Shown piece after piece: positions 1 through 7,837 of a stretch of 64,000 bases of DNA (positions are counted from its first letter, which is position 1; every line of letters starts with the position of its first letter). The notes below the pieces were generated by a model. The model did no database searches, was not told the DNA's origin, and worked only from the letters and a program-made list of their open reading frames with translations. This DNA comes from Alkalicoccus urumqiensis (GTDB taxonomy: Bacteria; Bacillota; Bacilli; Bacillales; Salisediminibacteriaceae). The position numbers and the translations under genes are program-made. The stretch lies in NCBI RefSeq assembly GCF_002993335.1, contig NZ_PVNS01000002.1, forward strand, positions 124,001-188,000, written 5' to 3'.

Positions 1-1223
1 TTACGTCAACACAAACGGTAATTAAACAGGCACTTGAAAAGTTAGGATATTCTGACGAAGTGTACCAGCTTATGAAGGAACCGCTCCGTATGATGACAGT
101 GCGGATTCCAGTCCGAATGGATGATGGCTCTGTCAAAATTTTCACCGGTTATCGTGCTCAGCATAATGATGCGATCGGACCGACAAAGGGCGGCGTACGT
201 TTTCACCCGGATGTTTCAGAAACGGAAGTGAAAGCCCTCTCTATTTGGATGAGTCTGAAAGCGGGCATCGTTGATCTTCCCTACGGAGGCGGAAAAGGTG
301 GCATCGTGTGCGACCCCCGCACTATGTCTTTCCCTGAAGTGGAACGGCTCAGCAGAGGGTATGTCCGTGCCATTAGTCAAATCGTCGGTCCGACGAAGGA
401 TATACCAGCTCCGGATGTGCAGACAAATTCTCAGATTATGGCATGGATGATGGATGAATACAGCCGGATGAAAGAATTTGACTCTCCCGGATTTATTACT
501 GGAAAGCCACTTGTTCTCGGCGGTTCCCACGGTAGGGAAGCAGCGACAGCGAAAGGAGTCACGATCTCCATCCGTGAAGCAGCCAAGCGCCGCGGCATTC
601 AGCTGGAAGGTGCAAGGATTATTATACAGGGATTCGGAAATGCCGGAAGTTTTCTTGCGAAGTTTATGAATGATGCCGGAGCAAATGTTGTAGGTATTTC
701 TGATGTTCAGGGTGGACTTTACGATCCGGATGGTCTGGACATTGATTATCTGCTCGACAGACGAGACAGCTTTGGAACAGTAACGAACCTGTTTAAAAAT
801 ACATTGACGAATCAGGAAATTCTTGAGCAGGAGTGCGATATTCTTGTTCCTGCTGCTATTGAAAACCAGATCACAGAAGCGAATGCAGATAACATTCAGG
901 CACAGATTGTAGTGGAGGCAGCGAACGGACCAACTACGATGAAAGCGACAGAAATTCTTCACCAGCGGGGCATTCTGCTTGTGCCGGATGTACTTGCAAG
1001 TTCAGGCGGGGTTACCGTTTCCTACTTTGAATGGGTCCAGAACAATCAAGGTTATTACTGGGAGGAAGAAGAGGTGGACGAAAAGCTGGAAAAAGTAATG
1101 ACAACAGCTTTTGATAATGTCTACCGGGTCGCCCAGATGCGGAATGTGGATATGCGTCTTGCTGCCTATATGGTTGGAGTAAGAAAAATGGCAGAGGCAA
1201 GCCGGTTCCGCGGCTGGATATAG
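1..1223 (+). CDS. gudB: NAD-dependent glutamate dehydrogenase GudB/RocG type (5' partial)
   Basis: Catalyses oxidative deamination of glutamate to 2-oxoglutarate and ammonia in the cytoplasm. The reading frame is open from base 3 with no stop upstream, so the true start lies outside the window; by comparison with Bacillus enzymes of about 425 residues roughly 20 residues are missing, and the GTG at 60 is only an internal codon. Visible motifs are KGGVRFHP, the catalytic-lysine segment GGGKGGIVCDP, GPTKDIPAPD, and the Rossmann NAD motif GFGNAGSF. The position directly before ypdA matches gudB (ypcA) in B. subtilis. I see no sign of the internal duplication that silences gudB in strain 168. A hairpin terminator follows. 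RocG is the alternative name; the locus favours GudB. Confidence 0.95.
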   Translation, partial: TSTQTVIKQALEKLGYSDEVYQLMKEPLRMMTVRIPVRMDDGSVKIFTGYRAQHNDAIGPTKGGVRFHPDVSETEVKALSIWMSLKAGIVDLPYGGGKGGIVCDPRTMSFPEVERLSRGYVRAISQIVGPTKDIPAPDVQTNSQIMAWMMDEYSRMKEFDSPGFITGKPLVLGGSHGREAATAKGVTISIREAAKRRGIQLEGARIIIQGFGNAGSFLAKFMNDAGANVVGISDVQGGLYDPDGLDIDYLLDRRDSFGTVTNLFKNTLTNQEILEQECDILVPAAIENQITEANADNIQAQIVVEAANGPTTMKATEILHQRGILLVPDVLASSGGVTVSYFEWVQNNQGYYWEEEEVDEKLEKVMTTAFDNVYRVAQMRNVDMRLAAYMVGVRKMAEASRFRGWI

Positions 1224-1262
1224 TCGGTCCTCAACTATAAAATTGATTATTTCGTAAAAATG

Positions 1263-1292
1263 TCCGTTCAGGTGGTGCCTGGACGGATCTTT
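1263..1292 (+). terminator. Terminator-like hairpin after gudB
   Basis: TCCGTTCAGG (1263-1272) pairs with CCTGGACGGA (1278-1287) over 10 bp with one G-U pair and a 5-nt loop. Only a short interrupted T run follows, so termination may be inefficient. Confidence 0.55.
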
Positions 1293-1365
1293 CACGTCGA
1301 GCGGCTGTTTCTGTTCAAAATAGATGCCGGGAATCAGGAATGGTGCGCTCTGTGTGACAGAACTT

Positions 1366-1394
1366 TTGCGCGCAGGGATGATATTTACTAAACT
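1366..1394 (+). promoter_or_regulatory. Candidate sigma-A promoter for ypdA
   Basis: TTGCGC (1366-1371), a 17-nt spacer, then TAAACT (1389-1394), 30 bases before the ypdA start. Both boxes depart from consensus; no other good pair is visible in the gudB-ypdA gap. Confidence 0.35.
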
Positions 1395-1423
1395 ATATAA
1401 AGAGAAAGAAAGGAGAATGTCCG

Positions 1424-2434
1424 GTGCAGCATGAAAAAGTGATTATCGTAGGAGCAGGGCCGTGTGGGATTGCGGCGGCCGCAGCGCTTCAGGATCTTGG
1501 AATGGATCCTCTCCTGATTGAGCGGGGAAATATCGTGCACGCTATTTACAAATATCCAACTCACCAGCAGTTTTTCAGCACGAGTGAAAAGCTTTCTGTC
1601 GGGGGCATTCCATTTTACTCCACGGAGCGGAAGCCGAAGCGGAATGAAGCACTTGTTTATTACCGGAAAGTAGCTGAGGAACGGAACCTGCGGATACGGT
1701 CGTATGAGGAGGTGACCTCCATAAAAAAAGGAAGCTTTTTTCAAGTGGAAACCGATAAACGTGGAGAAACGTACCATTATGCGGCGGATTACATTATTGC
1801 AGCTACGGGTTATTATGCATCGCCGAACCTGCTGCAGATTGAAGGCGAAGAGAAACCTCATGTCTACCATTATTTCCATGAAGGTCACCCTTACTTCAAC
1901 CAGAAAGTGGTCGTCATTGGTGGAAAAAACTCTGCCGTGGATACTGCCCTTGAGCTGGATAAAGCAGGGGCGGACGTGACTGTTGTTTACCGGGGAAGCA
2001 CGTATTCAAAAAGTATTAAACCGTGGGTGCTGCCCGAATTTGAAGCACAGGTCCGCTCTGGAAATATAACGATGCATTTCGACGCTGAGGTAGAAAAAAT
2101 TGAATCGGAGCATATCCTAATCCGTCATCCGGAAGGAAGAGAGAAGCTGGAGGCAGATTTTGTGTTTGCCATGACCGGCTATCATCCGGATCACGGCTTT
2201 CTGCAGAATATGGGGGTGGAGACAGACCCCGAAAGCGGAAGGCCTGTATTTGATTCCGAAACGATGGAAACGAATGTTTCAGGAATATTCATAGCAGGCG
2301 TAATTGCGGCAGGAAACAACGCCAATGAGATTTTCATCGAAAACGGCCGCTGGCACGGCGGACAAATTGCACAGGCCATAGCAAAAAGAGAAGCAGGTAC
2401 AGGAACGAAAGACCTCCAGGAGTGGCGCACATGA
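1424..2434 (+). CDS. ypdA: Bacillithiol disulfide reductase YpdA (Bdr)
   Basis: FAD-dependent NADPH oxidoreductase of the YpdA family, which recycles oxidised bacillithiol (BSSB) to the thiol. The 336-residue protein opens with the FAD-binding motif GAGPCGIAAA, and its cysteine is residue 14, the conserved Cys reported as important in YpdA. A second Rossmann motif, GGKNSAVDTALEL, binds NADPH. The C-terminal FAD segment containing GIFIAGVIAAGNNANEIF is typical. Start is GTG 1424 because AGGAG sits 8 bases upstream (1411-1415). The bacillithiol synthesis genes bshB1 and bshA lie near 42-44 kb in this same window, which fits the assignment. Its stop overlaps the ansA start in an ATGA. Confidence 0.93.
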   Translation: MQHEKVIIVGAGPCGIAAAAALQDLGMDPLLIERGNIVHAIYKYPTHQQFFSTSEKLSVGGIPFYSTERKPKRNEALVYYRKVAEERNLRIRSYEEVTSIKKGSFFQVETDKRGETYHYAADYIIAATGYYASPNLLQIEGEEKPHVYHYFHEGHPYFNQKVVVIGGKNSAVDTALELDKAGADVTVVYRGSTYSKSIKPWVLPEFEAQVRSGNITMHFDAEVEKIESEHILIRHPEGREKLEADFVFAMTGYHPDHGFLQNMGVETDPESGRPVFDSETMETNVSGIFIAGVIAAGNNANEIFIENGRWHGGQIAQAIAKREAGTGTKDLQEWRT

Positions 2435-3384
2435 GAAAAGTTCAAATAATCAGTACAGGCGGCACAATTGCCAGTATGAAAAATGAACGGGGAAAACTGG
2501 AGGCCGGGCGGTACAGCGGAGAAGACCTGGCGCGGAAACTTGGCCTGCCGGAAGATATTGATGTGACGGTGGAGTCCTCTTTCCAGAAACCGAGCGTTCA
2601 TATGACGTTCGATGATCTGCATCTTCTTGCTGAGAAAATTAAAAATACAGAAGCCGACGGCATCGTTATTACGCACGGCACAGATACGCTGGAGGAATCT
2701 GCATATTACCTGGATCTCCTTCTCCATTTAGACATACCGGTCGTTTTTACCGGTTCACAGCGGTCGCCGGACCAGCTGGGGAGTGATGCATTTATCAACC
2801 TGCGCCACGCTGTTTATACAGCGGCGGATCCTGTGCTCCGGGGCACCGGCGTAACCGTTGTATTCAATGAACGCATTTTTTCCGCAGAATACGTAAAAAA
2901 AGAACATGCATCGAATGTTCAGGGATTTAATTCGTTTGGCTTCGGCTACCTGGGAATTATCGATAATGACAAAATTCACCTTTACCAGCGTCCCGTTGAA
3001 AGGCATCGGATTCCGGCAGGAGAAAACAGGCCTCTTACTGTTGTTTTAATAAAAGCAGCTCTGGAGGAGCCTCCGCTCGCACTCGAAGCAGCAGTGAACA
3101 GCCATGTGGACGGGATTGTAATCGAAGCACTCGGAAGAGGCCAGGTTCCGCCGGAGTGGGCGCCATGGTGTTCCAAAGCAGTTGAGAAAGGTATACCGGT
3201 TGTGCTGACGACCGCTTCTGAAGAGGGGCACGTCTACACGACGTATGACTATCCAGGAAGTGCCTATGATTTATATGAGCGCGGAGTCGTGCTTGGACGC
3301 GATGCGGACAGTAAAAAGGCCAGGTTGAAGCTGCGTGCTGCACTTCTTGCCGGAGTCTCTGCACGTGACGTTTTTGAACCATGA
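2431..3384 (+). CDS. ansA: L-asparaginase (type I/II family)
   Basis: Hydrolyses asparagine to aspartate and ammonia. The first threonine motif TGGTIAS is at residues 9-15 and the second, THGTDTLEE, near residue 80; both are catalytic in the family. Length (317 residues) is normal. A GTG at 2422 gives a longer frame, but it overlaps the AGGAG at 2418-2422; that site is correctly spaced (8 bases) for the ATG at 2431, which forms ATGA with the ypdA stop. No signal peptide is seen, so the enzyme is probably cytoplasmic. It is translationally coupled to ypdA and prsW; with gudB upstream this makes a small nitrogen-release neighbourhood. Confidence 0.92.
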   Translation: MRKVQIISTGGTIASMKNERGKLEAGRYSGEDLARKLGLPEDIDVTVESSFQKPSVHMTFDDLHLLAEKIKNTEADGIVITHGTDTLEESAYYLDLLLHLDIPVVFTGSQRSPDQLGSDAFINLRHAVYTAADPVLRGTGVTVVFNERIFSAEYVKKEHASNVQGFNSFGFGYLGIIDNDKIHLYQRPVERHRIPAGENRPLTVVLIKAALEEPPLALEAAVNSHVDGIVIEALGRGQVPPEWAPWCSKAVEKGIPVVLTTASEEGHVYTTYDYPGSAYDLYERGVVLGRDADSKKARLKLRAALLAGVSARDVFEP

Positions 3385-4040
3385 TCAGCCTTCTTGCAGC
3401 GGCCTGTGCTCCTGCGATGGGGCTGCTGCTTTTTTTCTATCTGCGGGATGAGCTGGAACCGGAGCCGGTTCATATGGTTGTCAGAACGTATCTGTTCGGA
3501 GCGCTTCTCGCATTTCCGGTTATGTTTATCCAATATGTTTTCCAAGTAGAAGGGAACTGGAACGGCCCCCTTGTTGAAGGGCTCCTGCAGGCAGCGCTGG
3601 TTGAAGAATCCGCGAAATGGCTGATCGTTCTGCTCACGGCTTATTTTCATGTACATTTCAATCAGCGGTATGACGGCATCGTTTATGCCGGGGCGGTGGC
3701 ACTCGGTTTTGCTACAGTTGAGAACATCCTTTACTTAAGTGCGGAAGGGCTCAGTACCGCATTTTCCAGAGCGTTCTTCCCGGTATCACTCCACGCATTG
3801 ATGGGGGTGGTGATGGGGTATTATTTAGGTGCCGCTAAATTTTCCAGGCGTCCGGCTGTCCCGTTAATACTTTCGCTTGCCATTCCCGTTATTCTCCATG
3901 GCATTTACAATGCAGCAGTGCTTACAGGTGATTTAAGCCAGGGGCTTTTGTTTCCGTTTATGCTCGGACTCTGGATGCTTGGGCTCTGGAAAGTAAAGCG
4001 CGCCAATCAGGAACAGCACAGGGAACATCGGATTTCTTGA
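3381..4040 (+). CDS. prsW: PrsW-family intramembrane metalloprotease
   Basis: Polytopic membrane protein of 219 residues (B. subtilis PrsW has 218). In B. subtilis PrsW makes the first cut in the anti-sigma factor RsiW, releasing sigma-W under envelope stress. The glutamate-glutamate-lysine motif EESAK is at residues 75-79, and two further conserved segments, a histidine before MGVVMGYYLG and HGIYN near the C-terminus, supply putative metal ligands. About seven hydrophobic stretches are visible. The ATG at 3381 overlaps the ansA stop by 4 bases. In B. subtilis the next genes are sleB and ypeB; here they are absent. The substrate in this organism is inferred, not seen. Confidence 0.92.
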   Translation: MISLLAAACAPAMGLLLFFYLRDELEPEPVHMVVRTYLFGALLAFPVMFIQYVFQVEGNWNGPLVEGLLQAALVEESAKWLIVLLTAYFHVHFNQRYDGIVYAGAVALGFATVENILYLSAEGLSTAFSRAFFPVSLHALMGVVMGYYLGAAKFSRRPAVPLILSLAIPVILHGIYNAAVLTGDLSQGLLFPFMLGLWMLGLWKVKRANQEQHREHRIS

Positions 4041-4066
4041 TAAACTGCCGCCGGACGTTGTATAGT
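4037..4066 (+). promoter_or_regulatory. Candidate sigma-A promoter for the small zinc-ribbon gene
   Basis: TTGATA (4037-4042) and TATAGT (4061-4066) with an 18-nt spacer. The -35 box overlaps the prsW stop codon. The gene start at 4107 lies about 40 bases downstream. Confidence 0.45.
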
Positions 4067-4106
4067 AAGTGTCAGATATCCGGACCCTGATAGGAGAGTG
4101 ATCGTT

Positions 4107-4274
4107 TTGCCTGAAACAAAGCAGCGCTATAAAGTGATCATCCGCTGTGACAACTGCGGAGAGAAATATATTCTCCGCGGGCGTCCCAATGAGGATGGTG
4201 GATTTGACACAGGATTCAAACGGTGTGTCTGCGGGAATGAGACCGCGTTTGATATTGATGTTTCCCCCGAATAA
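4107..4274 (+). CDS. Small zinc-ribbon-like protein, function unknown
   Basis: A 55-residue open frame starting at TTG 4107, with AGGAG at 4092-4096 ten bases upstream; an in-frame GTG at 4098 lies too close to that site. It carries CDNCGEKY near residue 14 and CVCG near residue 40, a Cys-x2-Cys and Cys-x-Cys pair that could hold one zinc. There is no membrane segment or signal peptide. It has its own promoter candidate and is followed by two hairpins, so it is probably a monocistronic unit. It occupies the place where sleB and ypeB sit in B. subtilis. I do not recognise a named family. The codon pattern, ribosome site and coherent cysteine motif argue for a real gene. Confidence 0.7.
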   Translation: MPETKQRYKVIIRCDNCGEKYILRGRPNEDGGFDTGFKRCVCGNETAFDIDVSPE

Positions 4275-4278
4275 CAAA

Positions 4279-4315
4279 ACAGTCAATACAGCCGGTCCGC
4301 CATGTATTGAACTGT
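4279..4315 (+). repeat. Strong inverted repeat after the zinc-ribbon gene
   Basis: ACAGTCAATACA (4279-4290) pairs with TGTATTGAACTGT (4303-4315): 12 bp with one bulged A and a 12-nt loop. No T run follows, so it is more likely an RNA stabiliser or processing site than a terminator by itself. Confidence 0.6.
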
Positions 4316-4319
4316 CTGC

Positions 4320-4390
4320 GAGCTTTCCGCCTGCTGCAGTACCGGTTTTTCTGCCGGCCGCTGCCCGTGCTTCGGAAAGCTCGTTTTTTT
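4320..4390 (+). terminator. Probable intrinsic terminator upstream of motI
   Basis: GAGCTTTCCG (4320-4329) is complementary to CGGAAAGCTC (4373-4382), enclosing a smaller CCGG/CCGG hairpin, and is followed by GTTTTTTT (4383-4390). The long loop is unusual, but stem plus T run fit a terminator. Confidence 0.55.
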
Positions 4391-4436
4391 GCAGAAACTT
4401 TTTTTATCACCTATGCGGGGAAAGCTCCGTGCCGGC

Positions 4437-4465
4437 TTGATTTTTTCCCCGGTTCCACAGATAAT
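4437..4465 (+). promoter_or_regulatory. Candidate sigma-A promoter for motI
   Basis: TTGATT (4437-4442), 17-nt spacer, GATAAT (4460-4465), thirty bases before the motI ATG. No sigma-D-type box is seen, so control with flagellar genes is not indicated. Confidence 0.45.
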
Positions 4466-4494
4466 ATACAAAGATGCACAGAGGAGGCTTCCGT

Positions 4495-5148
4495 ATGATG
4501 AAGATCGGCACGCCAGTTCAACTGGAGGCGTCAGCAGAAGGGGAAAGGCAGTTTTTCCGTACAAGTATTCTGGATCAGGCCAAAGGAAAAATATACATAG
4601 ATTATCCGATTGAAGAAGCAACAGGAAAAGTGCGCTTTTTTCTGGAAGGATCTGAATTTCAGGCTACATTCATTGGAACAGATGAAGCTGTTTATTCATT
4701 TTCCACGGAAGTGACGGGGCGTTTAAAGACCCATGTCCCGATGCTGGTTCTGAAAGATCCCGGAAAAGAGGAGTATTCCAGAATTCAGCGTAGAGAATTT
4801 GTCCGTGTGGAAGCATCACTGGATGCAGCCGTTCATAGTCCGGATGGGCTTTTTCCTCCTTTTACAGCAGTAACTGCTGATGTCAGTGGGGGAGGGGCGG
4901 CACTGGCATTGAAGGAAGGGCATCCACTTGAAGCCCTCACTGAAGTGGATGTCTGGCTGTCCGTCCCTTACCGCAGTGGAGAAATTCAATACCTCTGCTT
5001 CAAAGCTTCTGTTATCCGCATTTCTTCGTCCGAGGGAAGAACGCGGGCGCATGTGAAATTTGAAGAAGCGGATGAGCAGGTGCGGCAGAAATTGATCCGC
5101 TACATCTTTGAGAAGCAGCAGGAAGATAAAGAGCGGGGAATTGTATAA
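4495..5148 (+). CDS. motI: Flagellar brake protein MotI (YpfA), PilZ domain
   Basis: A 217-residue protein, the same length as B. subtilis MotI (YpfA), a cyclic-di-GMP receptor that disengages the flagellar stator MotA when ligand is bound. The N-terminal half is the YcgR-like domain. The C-terminal PilZ domain shows the arginine motif RREFVR near residues 96-101 and the DVSGGG motif near residue 130, together the c-di-GMP binding signature. A longer frame begins at 4474, but GAGGAGG at 4481-4487 sits correctly for the ATG at 4495. The gene lies just before cmk, as ypfA nearly does in B. subtilis. Presence of cheR in the window agrees with a motile organism. Confidence 0.9.
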   Translation: MMKIGTPVQLEASAEGERQFFRTSILDQAKGKIYIDYPIEEATGKVRFFLEGSEFQATFIGTDEAVYSFSTEVTGRLKTHVPMLVLKDPGKEEYSRIQRREFVRVEASLDAAVHSPDGLFPPFTAVTADVSGGGAALALKEGHPLEALTEVDVWLSVPYRSGEIQYLCFKASVIRISSSEGRTRAHVKFEEADEQVRQKLIRYIFEKQQEDKERGIV

Positions 5149-5208
5149 GTCTTTTGTCTGATATGTTACGATAAAAATACGAAAACAATGAGTTGGTGGG
5201 GAATGAGT

Positions 5209-5892
5209 ATGGAAAAGACAGTAGCTGTAGCAATTGATGGTCCGGCTGGAGCCGGTAAAAGTTCGACAGCAAGGCAGGTCGCCCTGGAACTGGGAATGAC
5301 TTATATCGACACCGGCGCCATGTATCGTGCGCTGACGTGGCTCGCCCTGGAAAAAGAGGTAAGCACTAGAGATGAAGAGGGGCTTCATCGCCTTTTAAAA
5401 AACATGGCACTTGAACTGGTGACTGGAACGGGGACCGACCGTGTCATCGTTGACGGAACAGATGTCACAGAAGCGATCCGTGAGCCCCGCGTAACGGCGG
5501 AAGTCTCCTATACAGCGGTTCATGAAAAAATCCGGCAGGCGATGGTGGAGAAGCAGCGGGAGCTTGCCTCACAGGGCAGTGTCGTGATGGATGGCCGCGA
5601 TATCGGCACAGCCGTTCTTCCGGATGCCGAGTTAAAATTTTACCTTACCGCAAGTGTGGAAGAGCGGGCAGCACGCCGTTTTGCAGAAGAAAAGAAAAAA
5701 GGAATTCCCTCGGAACTGGAGCAGTTGAAAAAAGAGATTGCCGAAAGAGACCGCATCGATTCCGAAAGGGAATTTGCGCCGCTTACGAAAGCGGAGGATG
5801 CGGAAGAGGTGGATACAACGGCGATGGAGTTTGAGGAAGTGGTGCAGTTTCTCATCAACCGCATAGGAAGCAGGGTGAGTGCCGGTGAATAG
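5209..5892 (+). CDS. cmk: Cytidylate kinase
   Basis: Phosphorylates CMP and dCMP to the diphosphates, cytoplasmic. The protein begins MEKTVAVAIDGPAGAGKSS, with the P-loop at residues 9-17; YIDTGAMYR and MDGRDIGTAVLPDAELKFYL are CMP-kinase family signatures. Length (227 residues) matches B. subtilis Cmk. In-frame ATGs at 5188 and 5203 exist, but GGTGGGG at about 5195-5201 is properly spaced only for 5209. Its stop overlaps the start of plsC. An extended -10-like TGTTACGAT lies at 5164-5172. Confidence 0.96.
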   Translation: MEKTVAVAIDGPAGAGKSSTARQVALELGMTYIDTGAMYRALTWLALEKEVSTRDEEGLHRLLKNMALELVTGTGTDRVIVDGTDVTEAIREPRVTAEVSYTAVHEKIRQAMVEKQRELASQGSVVMDGRDIGTAVLPDAELKFYLTASVEERAARRFAEEKKKGIPSELEQLKKEIAERDRIDSEREFAPLTKAEDAEEVDTTAMEFEEVVQFLINRIGSRVSAGE

Positions 5893-6475
5893 CAGACTTT
5901 ATTCAGCCGGGCAGTTTGTCTGCCGCACATTTCTGCGCCTGTTTTTCAGGGTGCACATCCATGGCCGGGAAAACATTCCGGAAAAAGAAGGGGCCCTTCT
6001 CTGCAGCAACCATATTAATAATCTTGATCCACCGCTCGTCGGCGCATTTTTAAAGCGCCAGACCCGCTATATGGCAAAAGCGGAGTTATTTGAAGCGCCG
6101 ATCCTGAAAAGCCTGCTTCCAAAACTAGGCGCTTTCCCTATTAAACGGGGGACCAGTGACCGTCAGGCAATGAGGTCAGGTTTAAAGTTGCTGCGTGAAG
6201 GGGAAATGGTAGGTGTGTTTCCTGAAGGCACCAGAAGTCGTGACGGCAAGCTTGGAAAAGGACTTGCGGGAGTCGGATTCTTTGCTCTGCGCTCCGAGGC
6301 AGCGGTCGTTCCATGTGCCATCATCGGCAGCTACCGTCCGTTCAGCAGAGTGGATCTTATCTACGGACCGCCGCTTGATATGCAGAAGCTCAGGGAGGAA
6401 AAAGCTTCCCCGGAAGAGGCAGCTGAAGCGATTATGGCTGGAATTCAGGAACTTTTAGATAAAAATAAAAAATAG
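5885..6475 (+). CDS. plsC: 1-acyl-sn-glycerol-3-phosphate acyltransferase
   Basis: Adds the second acyl chain to lysophosphatidic acid to make phosphatidic acid, at the inner membrane face. Family motifs are clear: the HX4D box in NHINNLDPP, the FPEGTRSRDGKLG glycerol-phosphate-binding motif, and the VPCAIIGSYR block. GTG 5885 is preferred over GTG 5879 because AGGGTGA at 5872-5878 gives a 6-base spacing only for 5885. The start overlaps the end of cmk, implying coupling. B. subtilis has its plsC elsewhere, but cmk-plsC-rpsA order is common in Firmicutes. PlsY lies 4 kb downstream, so two acyltransfer steps of phospholipid synthesis are in the window. Confidence 0.93.
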   Translation: MNSRLYSAGQFVCRTFLRLFFRVHIHGRENIPEKEGALLCSNHINNLDPPLVGAFLKRQTRYMAKAELFEAPILKSLLPKLGAFPIKRGTSDRQAMRSGLKLLREGEMVGVFPEGTRSRDGKLGKGLAGVGFFALRSEAAVVPCAIIGSYRPFSRVDLIYGPPLDMQKLREEKASPEEAAEAIMAGIQELLDKNKK

Positions 6476-6484
6476 GCAGGAATT

Positions 6485-6513
6485 TTCTTCTTCAGTGAAG
6501 AATTCTGTATAAT
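6485..6513 (+). promoter_or_regulatory. Promoter for ypfD overlapping a 15-bp palindrome
   Basis: TATAAT at 6508-6513 with TTCTTC at 6485-6490 (17-nt spacer). A perfect odd palindrome TTCTTCAGTGAAGAA (6488-6502) covers the -35 box and the spacer and could be an operator. Confidence 0.5.
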
Positions 6514-6564
6514 GAGAAGAAGCATAGGCCCGCTTTTTTGACGGGGATAGGGAGGTATTTGTCA

Positions 6565-7719
6565 ATGTCAGAAGAAATGAACAACGAAATGATGAATTTC
6601 CAGTCGATTTCAGTTGGAGATCTCGTCAAAGGTACGATAGCGAAGGTGGAAGATAAACAGGCGTTTGTTAACGTCGGTTATAAGATGGACGGCGTTCTGC
6701 CGATCAGCGAGCTGTCCAGCCTGCACGTTGAGAAAGTCAGCGATGTACTCAGCGAAGGGGAAGAGCATGAGTTTAAGGTGACCAAGCTGACGGAAGATGA
6801 GCTTGTACTATCCAAAAAAGCAGTAGCCGCTGAAAAGGCCTGGGAAGAGATGGAACGCCGTCTTGAATCAGGAGAAATTTTTGAAGCGGAAGTTGCAGAC
6901 GTCGTTAAAGGCGGTCTCGTCGTAGATGTAGGTGTACGCGGCTTTATTCCAGCTTCGCTTGTGGAGCGTCACTACGTAGAGGATTTCTCTGCCTATAAAG
7001 GACGCACACTCCGCCTGAAAGCAGTGGAAATGGACAGAAGTCGCAATAAGCTGATTCTTTCACAGCGCGCGGTTCTTGATGAGGAAGCCGGCGACCGGAA
7101 AAAAGAAACGCTTGAGAAAATTCAGGAAGGCGATGTCATCGCCGGTACCGTGCAGCGGCTCACTGATTTTGGCGCATTCGTCGATGTCGGCGGAGTGGAT
7201 GGGCTCGTTCATATTTCGCAGATGGCCCATCATCATGTGGAAAAGCCCGGAGATGTTGTATCTGAAGGAGATCAGGTAAACGTGAAAGTATTGTCTGTGG
7301 ATCCTGATAATGAACGGATTTCACTGTCCATTAAGGATACGCTGCCCGGACCGTGGGAGCAGATTGCACAAAAAGTAAGCCAGGATGAAGTTATTGAAGG
7401 TACTGTAAAACGACTTGTGTCATTCGGTGCTTTCATCGAAGTGGCGCCCGGCGTTGAAGGCCTTGTGCATATTTCCCAGATCGCGAACCGGCATATTGCG
7501 ACTCCTGGAGAAGTTCTGTCCGAAGGAGATATCGTAAAGGCGAAAGTTCTGGATGTAAATCCAGGCGAAAAGCGTATCAGCCTTTCCATGCGTGTGCTGG
7601 AAGAAGACAAAGTCGGACAGGACTCGGAAAATGAGCGTCAGGAATACAAGAAAGAAGATGACGGCGGCTTTTCTCTTGGAGATATGATCGGCGATCAGCT
7701 GAAAAAATACAAGAAATAA
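6565..7719 (+). CDS. ypfD: Ribosomal protein S1 homologue YpfD, four S1 domains
   Basis: RNA-binding protein of 384 residues made of four S1 (OB-fold) repeats, at about residues 14-84, 102-170, 190-258 and 275-343. Repeats 3 and 4 are the most regular, with GAFVDVGGVDGLVHISQ and GAFIEVAPGVEGLVHISQ. B. subtilis YpfD is 382 residues. In Bacilli this protein is shorter than E. coli S1 and is not a stably bound, essential ribosomal protein. The ATG at 6565 has GGGAGG about ten bases upstream; in-frame codons from 6538 lie in the leader. The gene stands alone with its own promoter and a good terminator. Confidence 0.94.
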   Translation: MSEEMNNEMMNFQSISVGDLVKGTIAKVEDKQAFVNVGYKMDGVLPISELSSLHVEKVSDVLSEGEEHEFKVTKLTEDELVLSKKAVAAEKAWEEMERRLESGEIFEAEVADVVKGGLVVDVGVRGFIPASLVERHYVEDFSAYKGRTLRLKAVEMDRSRNKLILSQRAVLDEEAGDRKKETLEKIQEGDVIAGTVQRLTDFGAFVDVGGVDGLVHISQMAHHHVEKPGDVVSEGDQVNVKVLSVDPDNERISLSIKDTLPGPWEQIAQKVSQDEVIEGTVKRLVSFGAFIEVAPGVEGLVHISQIANRHIATPGEVLSEGDIVKAKVLDVNPGEKRISLSMRVLEEDKVGQDSENERQEYKKEDDGGFSLGDMIGDQLKKYKK

Positions 7720-7733
7720 AAGCCTGCTTTCCG

Positions 7734-7778
7734 GACGGGGTGAATGGCGTATTTCCGCCGATTCATCCCGTCTTTTTT
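7734..7778 (+). terminator. Intrinsic terminator after ypfD
   Basis: GACGGGGTGAATGGCG (7734-7749) pairs with CGCCGATTCATCCCGTC (7756-7772) with one bulge, then TTTTTT (7773-7778). Confidence 0.85.
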
Positions 7779-7837
7779 GTGATTGAAATGTACATAAAGC
7801 AGGCGGTATACGAGCGGAAGACAACAGGAGGGGCATC

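Noticed and set aside
216-962. A 248-residue minus-strand open frame inside gudB
   Set aside because: It lies opposite the conserved glutamate dehydrogenase codons, has no ribosome site and a cysteine/histidine-rich composition typical of antisense shadows.
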